Of a DNA stretch of 64,000 bases, positions 57,849 through 64,000 are shown one piece after another. The position numbers and the translations under genes were made by a program. Origin of the DNA: Corynespora cassiicola (Eukaryota; Ascomycota; Dothideomycetes; Pleosporales; Corynesporascaceae); NCBI GenBank assembly GCA_022059125.1, contig JAEUWY010000020.1, positions 2,294,001 through 2,358,000 on the forward strand, in the 5' to 3' direction. Positions within the stretch are counted from its first letter, which is position 1. Each line of letters begins with the position of its first letter. The notes below the pieces were generated by a model that searched no databases, had not been told where the DNA came from, and saw only the letters and a list, made by a program, of their open reading frames with translations.

Positions 57849-59075
57849 AACGTGCCTTAGCGAGACGGAGCAACCAAAAAAAAAAAACGCGAGCGAGCCC
57901 CCCCCGCGTCGTCGTACAGGTTTTTTTTTTTGAAACGACATGTCTGGGCGTGCAGAGCAGAGTAGAGCAGTGCAGTGCGGTGCAGTACAAGCATGCGCAC
58001 CTCTTGCATCGCAGCCCTAACAACCCTGACTCGAAACCCCAGACGACAATGCCACCTAAAAAAAACAATCAATCCATCTGGAAGTGAACAAAACGTACGG
58101 TAGATGGGCATCCAATACTCGAGGAGGGGAGGGGGGGGGGGCCAAAAAAGCATCTGCACTTTGAGGTTTCTGAGCTGGCTGGCTATACCGCGCAGTACGG
58201 TACATACTATCGAGCGGTCGCAGAAACGGGCCGGCACGTGGTAGGTAGACTCCAAGCAGGGATTGGCGCCGCGCGAGCCTTGGGAGGGTGAGCAAGCAAG
58301 CGTGCGTGCAATGCAATAGAGGGGCTATTGAGAGGTCGCAGTGTAGGTCTCCGGGGTCTCTTTTGCTTGGGGGCGTGGACGGTTACGTGCGTAAAGGTGT
58401 ATAGGCGGGAGGTAACTATATTGGCCGTTTGAAAAGATGGCGGGTGCTTCCCAATTGGGGCGCTTTTGTGGATCCGGGGGTTTATTGCATGTATGCATGT
58501 CTGTCTTGGGTTTTCCGTGCCCGTTCTCTTTGTGGATGGGGCGCTGTTTGCCACGGTGATGGGCGGGTTGGGAAGTGGGTACGAGATGGGGAGAGGCTAT
58601 GTTCGGGTGTAGATCGGTTGGGGTTGCCCGGGGCGTTAGTCTTGGAATTTTGCGAATATTTTTTTTCTTTGTGCGTAGACAAGTGGCTTGGGGAGGTGAT
58701 TGTCCGAGTTGATGGCATTGGAATGCTCGTGGGCGTGTCGATATAGGATAGAGTTGTAAATCATTATTCTGTCAATGATATCATTACATGTACCAGTCAA
58801 TGTTCATGGCCGGGTCCCACCATCCATAGAAATGAATAAAAAAAAGGAAAAATGTATCCAAACAGCCATTATGAGAATGGCCCTCCTCTTCTCAACAACT
58901 TCAATATTTACAATAACATCCAAAATACTGTCAATCCCCCCAGCCCAACTTCCAGGGCAATAAAGTCTTAAGCGAGGGTATCAATGCGTAGAATCGAAAA
59001 TAATAGGGCTCAGCCAGCAGACTGGCCGGAGAAGTGAAGAAAAGCAAAACCCTGAATGCCCAACAAAAAACGTCC

Positions 59076-60296
59076 TCATCTTCCTCTCCAGCTCCGCGAG
59101 CTGTTCCACCTGGCCTCTAGCTCGCGTGCTCGCTCCGTGGCCTCTTTCCGCTTCTTCGCGCTCATCTCCGCCTGGCTCTGGGCATAGTTGGGGAGCTCGT
59201 CCTCGGGGGCCTCCTCATCGCTGATGCCCAATCTCTCCAGCTCCAGGTTGATGGCACTGAGGTGGGGAGAACGCTGAGATGGGTGGGTGGAGCGGTGAGA
59301 CGATTGATAGGATTCGCGGCGAGGGAGTGCTGAGCTTGAGACGAGGGGAGGCGAGGCAAGGGGGGAGTCGGGTTGGGAGGGATAGTAGTCATAGCCCATG
59401 GACTGCCAGCTAGAGTTGGCGTAGGTTGGGTGTTGTAGGGGAATGGGGATTTGGTCGTTCTGGCGTTGCCTGCCAAACAGAGATCCCTGAAGACGCGGTG
59501 GTCCGTCTGGCGAAAAGGGTCCAGAGTCCCCCGGGAGTCCGCTGGTGGCCTCTACAAAGAGGTGGAACTCGTTTGCGTTTTGGAAAGGCTCGGTAGGAGA
59601 CAACCAAGTATGCGGACGGGGCCTGTCTGAGACGGAAGGCCTTGCCGTTGCGCTCGTGGGCGTGTCATCCGGAAAGGTGCGTCGAGTACGCGGAGGCTGT
59701 GGATCGAAGCCCGAGCCCATTGAGTCCACGCGGTGTTGGGGTGCGGGTGAATATGCCTGGTACGCGGTCGAGTCTGGGTAGTGGGAGGAGGCAGAGTGTG
59801 CGCGCACCAGGTAGGCGGGGTGGGTGGTCGGGTGAGAGTATTGGAGAGGGGATGAAGGCATGCTCCGCGAGGACTGGTGGTGGTAGTGGTAGTTATGTGG
59901 CGGCTCGGGGGCCAATTTTCCGTTAGCGGAAGACGACCGCTGGTGGGCCTGGTAGGGCGCAGGCTGAAGATGGGTCGGGTCGAATTCGGCTGAAGGATGG
60001 CGCCGGAGCAGCGAGCGCAATGACGCTGGCTTGGGCTTCCTCTTGTCGGAATCGGGCGAAGGAGGTAGTGGTTTATTGACACCTGTAGCGGTGGATATTA
60101 ATGGAATAGGTGGAAAGCGACTTGGCGAAGCTGATCTGTTGGCGCGGGCGCCATGACGGCTCGACGTAGCCTGGTAGGCGGACTGCTCTGGGCTCGGATT
60201 ATGGTCCCGCTCTTGCCTCGCGCTGCTGGGCATGGAGAACCAGAGCTCAGAGCCGTCGGGATGGCGAGACGCAGGATGCGGCTGAGGATATGCCAT
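59076..60296 (-). CDS. Ser/Pro-rich conserved fungal protein with charged C-terminal helix, function unknown
   Basis: Single exon, 406 residues from ATG 60296. The protein is mostly Ser/Pro/His/Tyr-rich and disordered, with recognisable islands: an N-terminal PDGSELWFSMPSS, a central SLRSLLRRHPSAEF, HTWLSPTEPFQNANEFHLFVEATSGLP, and a C-terminal LSAINLELERLGISDEEAPEDELPNYAQSQAEMSAKKRKEATERARELEARW, which forms an acidic stretch followed by a basic amphipathic helix. No catalytic motif, signal peptide or membrane helix is seen. An ATG at 60443 would add 49 residues, but a TATAAA read on this strand at 60390-60395 lies between the two ATGs and favours the shorter form. The intermediate sequence also ends in TTTTTGCAG, so a 5' UTR intron is possible. 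Function is not assigned. Confidence 0.7.
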   Translation of the reverse strand: MAYPQPHPASRHPDGSELWFSMPSSARQERDHNPSPEQSAYQATSSRHGARANRSASPSRFPPIPLISTATGVNKPLPPSPDSDKRKPKPASLRSLLRRHPSAEFDPTHLQPAPYQAHQRSSSANGKLAPEPPHNYHYHHQSSRSMPSSPLQYSHPTTHPAYLVRAHSASSHYPDSTAYQAYSPAPQHRVDSMGSGFDPQPPRTRRTFPDDTPTSATARPSVSDRPRPHTWLSPTEPFQNANEFHLFVEATSGLPGDSGPFSPDGPPRLQGSLFGRQRQNDQIPIPLQHPTYANSSWQSMGYDYYPSQPDSPLASPPLVSSSALPRRESYQSSHRSTHPSQRSPHLSAINLELERLGISDEEAPEDELPNYAQSQAEMSAKKRKEATERARELEARWNSSRSWRGR

Positions 60297-60389
60297 GCGC
60301 TGCTCGGGATGGGCCAGGTCTCGGTCGACCTGCAAAAACAAAAGGCCTGAGGAGAGCAGTGTCCGCGCGGTGCAAGACAGATTCTCGGG

Positions 60390-60395
60390 TTTATA
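60390..60395 (-). promoter_or_regulatory. TATA box of the Ser/Pro-rich protein gene
   Basis: TATAAA read on the minus strand, about 95 bp upstream of ATG 60296. It is the main reason for preferring that start over the upstream ATG at 60443. Confidence 0.45.
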
Positions 60396-60546
60396 GTTTG
60401 AGAGGGTCGTCGGGGCGGTCAGCAGCTGGGCGCCGGGTAGCATTCTAAAAGTGAGGGTCGGGGATGGGAGTGCTCGAGGCTGGAGCTGTGCTCGCGGCTG
60501 CGGCCGGGGGACCAGCTGGGGCAGGTCTAGGAGGAGCAGGCTGTAA

Positions 60547-60583
60547 GGGTAGGGTAGGGCAGGGTAGGGCAGGGTAGGGTAGG
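60547..60583 (+). repeat. (GGGTA/GGGCA)n tract
   Basis: About seven G3 runs separated by TA or CA, roughly 250 bp upstream of the start codon at 60296. The pattern matches the tract at 56943. Confidence 0.8.
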
Positions 60584-63500
60584 TGCTATGTAGACGCAGA
60601 GTGCAGCGGAAAGGGCTGCGCTACTGCAGCTGCACGCGACGGCCAGGCAATTTATGAAGCCTGGAAGCCGATTGGGATGGGCGCGGGCAATGGGGCAAAC
60701 GCAAGCCTAGCGAATCCGGGGACGTGGTATGCGCAGGTAGGACAGGAGGGGTGTATATGAAATGGGCGGGATTAGCTGAGCGGCGCGGTAGTGGCAGTGG
60801 TAAGTTGGCGCAGGGGGTGCGGGCGGCAGAGGCACAGAGATATGTATGGCAGCGGCGGGCACAGTACAAAGCCGTGTATGTATGCAACAGAGGTAGAGTA
60901 AAATACACTGCACGCCGGCCCAAATGCTCCCCCTGGGGCCCTGGGGCCCTGGGGGATGCGGCAGAGGGCCATCCACGCGTGGGCTACGGGCGAAAGAACA
61001 GAGGTCCCGTCGGAGATTGGCGCGAAACAGGCCACCTGGAGAGGGAGTCTGGTAGCCGTGGGCTCGCACATGGCACTGGAAGGATTGAGGCTTCTGTTGG
61101 CTAGTTGCAAGGCCCCGGTCCACTGAGGCTTGAGGTGTTAGGAGATATGCGGGAGGGCCTTGCGAGGGCCTGTCCGGGCGGTGGCCCTGGCGACGACGGA
61201 CCTGGCCTGCTACTACCAAGTCGACCTAGCAGCCGGACGGCCTTGCGAGCCCAGCGGACAGTGGGCGGGCGGGCTAGCAGCGGCTACGCGAAGGATACTG
61301 AGTGCAGGGGCTTGGCAGGTCGAGCGAAGGGCCCTGGCATGGGGAAGGGAGCTTGGTAGCGGCATGCCGCGGTGGGCGTCTTGGGCGAGGTGCGAGCACT
61401 GCCTCGGTCGCTTCCCTAATAATAGCCGCGCCATGCCCCTTCCGGCCGCGCCATCGCTCACCTTCGACCTCGCACCTCGCGCTTCCCGCGACCAGCCTTC
61501 GCCATCGCCATCGTGACCGTCACGCCTGAATAATGGCCGCCCTTCTTTCAACTGCTTCTTTGAGCCTTTCGTGGGGTAAGCTTGGGCCCTGTCCGACCGC
61601 TTTTGCTGATCGCCATCGACATCGTACCACCCTCGACCACTCCATCCACACCCCCCCCGTAGCTCATCACTGCGACTACTCATTCTCATTCTGATCCTCA
61701 TCATCCTCACCATCCGTCCTCACGGAGAGCAACGCTGTCCGCCGCATGGCGCTGCGACAAGCCCCGAAACCTTTGCCTCTCCTCCGCCACCCTCTGCACA
61801 GTCCCGAGCCCTGTTCCCATGGCTCCACCGCCCCGTGCCGCTGACTGACCACATGCGCTGGGTATGCATGCCAACCACTCGGCCCACGACATTCCACTGC
61901 ACTACACTACGCCCTCCAGTTCCACTCGGTTGCCCGGCCAGAGCGAGGCTGATGCTCGACCCGGCTAACGTATTTTCTGTTCGTTCCTCCCACAGCCTCG
62001 TCTATCGCTCCCGTGGAGGATCATTAGGCCTGTTCAGAGCACGGGCATCCCAATCCTGGTGCCTTTTGCGTTTTTTTTTTCCGAGCATCACCCTCTCTGG
62101 ACACGCGATACTTTCTCTTCCCTCTGCCGGCCGAAGGTCCTGCACGCAGAACAATGCAGGAGAGAAGGTTTGATCAGGGTTCCAAAATAGCACTATGCTC
62201 CCGCGCAATACGACCTCATGACTAAACAAGACGGCGCCGGCCGCCAGCCTTTACAGATGTTTTGTCTGAGGCACCGTGACACCGCTATCTTTTGTGGTGG
62301 CGACTGCTCAGCCAAGCCGACCGACGGCCTGAGGCCAACCGTCTCGGGTTGGTGCGCTCGCGTGACCCACTGCTGCAGAGGGACATGAATCTTTGCAATC
62401 TGTGGACGTGTTCCCGGAACTTCTTCATACTTTGGCCGCTCAGTCCGTTGGGAGATTGCGCGACACGGCCGTGCCGCTAGCACAACCATCATGATGCACG
62501 CTCTGGGCATCCTACAACTGACCGAACTGCGACCTCCCGACCTAATGGGTCACCCCTGAGGCCTTACCCCAAGTTTTTCGAAACGTCATGTAGGATTCAG
62601 GGACCCGTCGAATGAAGATGATCGTCGGCTCCGACGTACACCGCACATGTTCGACGTGCCGCCTAATTTCCCAATCCAGTTTGGCCAGCTTCGTATACGC
62701 CCGTAACTATTGCACTTCATCATCTTCTCTGGCGGATTCTGGGCGACGACCGCTGGACCTCGTCACGAATCACGCAACGGTGCGAAGAGGCGCTCATTTT
62801 GCGTGCAGCTTGAAATGAAACTTGTATGGTTTGTTTTGCTTCTGAGAGCGGCGCAGATCCTGCGAGGCTGACTTGCCGTTCGACCAACAAACGCGCGCGG
62901 TTAGTTATTGCCGAAATCATCCTCTCGGCCGCAGCGCGATCTGCACGGGCATAGGGCTGAGGATGCGTCTCAACATGTGCACAGGAGTTCATCTGGTGAT
63001 TGCTTCATATGTGTTTGATGCAATGGCTGCGCTTACCAGTGCTCCTGGTGAGTCTAAATGCCAGCCTTGCTTCTGTGATACCGAATGGCTTCAATTGCGC
63101 CATGAAGGAGCCAGGCTTGCCGCACAGCCGTTAGCAAGCGTTGGAGTCTCGACTCTTGATTAACCTGCCTGATCGCGTCATCGACGACATGCACGGCTTT
63201 CGGCCGTTGTCCTGGGATACAAGCCATATCAGTTGGATAGACAAATTATGCCATGAAAACGCACATCTTTATACGAGACAAGCGCCTTGAAACGGTGGTT
63301 CAAACATGGAGCCGCCCTCGGCTCGGTTTTGCTGTTGGTAGCCATCCGTCACTATCGCCGCCGTGCCTCTCGTACTCACACTGCCAAATCCTTCCGGTAC
63401 ACACTCATCCTAGCAACTCTCACCGCTAAGATAACGCTGGCCTTTTTCTTCCCCCATTCTGTGTCTTCTTGCAGTCGAGAACGATTCCATTTTTGTGCAA

Positions 63501-64000
63501 GGCAGTTCCGCCATCATAGCCTTCAGGCGTCCAACCCCCTTCGCAACCCGTCTCGCGATCGGTACGCTACAGCCACAATCTCCATAACCGTCCCCTGCAT
63601 GCCTTCCTGCGAGGAGAGCTCCTGCGGACAACATGACCTCATATCGGACAGTTTTTCTTTTGCGCAACTCGATCGGACAAGGAGGCCCACTCGGCGGACG
63701 TCGGACCCGCGGACGTTTCGGGTGTTATGATTCTCCGCCTTCTTCGTAGAAGCTGGCACTCGTGAGCTGACACACGTCCGAAAAGTACAGATTTGAGTCT
63801 TGTTGGGTCGGTGAGGTCCAATCGAGGCTACGCTATCGCAAAGACGAAAAGGTGGAGATTGAATACGACTACGGATTCGGCTACCACACGGCCGCAAACT
63901 GCCGAAAAGCAAGACCGACAGCCCTCCCCACTTTGGCTGTGGATAGACCGCTTTCTGGGCTAGGCGGTGCTTCATGATTTGGCAATCTATTAATGAAGCT

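Larger units (their letters stand above)
54993..59075. other. 4.1-kb stretch without a supportable gene
   Basis: 55.0-56.1 kb is AT-rich. 56.1-58.7 kb is GC-rich with many homopolymers and simple repeats: GGGTA units at 56943, GGCT units at 57819, A11 and T11 runs around 57880-57930, and G-runs near 58122-58140. 58.7-59.07 kb is the AT-rich 3' flank of the next gene. Open frames are short, mutually overlapping and without introns or motifs. Confidence 0.5.
60297..64000. other. Terminal 3.7 kb without a supportable gene
   Basis: It holds the promoter of the 59-60 kb gene, including GGGTA repeats at 60547-60583. From about 61.4 to 62.2 kb the plus strand is pyrimidine-rich, like a fungal 5' leader, and contains a short ATG frame (61532) running into a GTAAGC donor-like site, but no downstream exon keeps a frame. 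62.2-64.0 kb shows only short, unrelated frames. A gene starting beyond the window end cannot be excluded. Confidence 0.45.

Noticed and set aside
60297..60443. Upstream ATG at 60443 as start of the Ser/Pro-rich protein
   Set aside because: A TATAAA element lies between the two ATGs and the extension is unlike the rest of the protein; kept only as an alternative.
63287..63730. 147-codon frame near the window end
   Set aside because: It opens without an ATG, is low in conserved-looking content and has no splice or promoter support.

Overview
The window is nuclear DNA from a filamentous ascomycete (Pezizomycotina). Protein-coding genes are split by short introns (about 43-235 nt, mostly 45-85) with GT-AG ends and fungal CTAAC-type branch sites. 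Intergenic gaps are long, and the repertoire is typical: Rcf2, SEY1, Ypt31/Rab11, Erg24, Atg27, an ADP/ATP carrier and a secreted PL1 pectate lyase. The mix, including plant-cell-wall and secreted hydrolases, would fit a plant-associated Dothideomycete such as a Pleosporales species, but that placement is inference.

Layout: 0.2-9.4 kb holds three minus-strand genes: the HIG1-family respiratory supercomplex factor Rcf2, a PUF RNA-binding protein and a large secreted alpha/beta hydrolase. 9.8-18.7 kb holds a TPT/SLY41-like transporter, the ER-fusion GTPase SEY1, a low-complexity unknown protein and the Golgi Rab Ypt31. 19.2-30.9 kb holds a chromodomain protein with three CCCH fingers, an APC-family permease and a large SANT/WD40/zinc-ribbon protein with a WDxR motif. 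32.1-33.2 kb is the pectate lyase. 33.2-38.1 kb is a gene-poor stretch with possible gene remnants. 38.1-42.1 kb is a 1305-residue dynamin-like GTPase. 42.8-46.0 kb holds ATG27 and ERG24, which are divergent. 46.0-49.9 kb is gene-poor and carries a degenerate five-copy repeat. 49.9-51.4 kb is the ADP/ATP carrier. After that come a small conserved unknown (51.9-52.7), an intronless HExxH protein (53.5-55.0) in a gene-poor stretch, and a Ser/Pro-rich unknown (59.1-60.3). The last 3.7 kb shows no gene I can support.

How the genes relate: fungi do not use operons, and most neighbours are unrelated housekeeping genes. Two associations deserve attention. SLY41-like, SEY1 and Ypt31 all act in ER-Golgi membrane traffic and lie within 9 kb. 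The chromodomain/CCCH protein and the WD40 protein that looks like a Cul4-DDB1 substrate receptor (candidate DIM-9/Raf1-type) lie within 12 kb, and both could act in H3K9-methyl heterochromatin. Gene models were built by hand from splice signals. Every multi-exon model given here sums to an intact reading frame.
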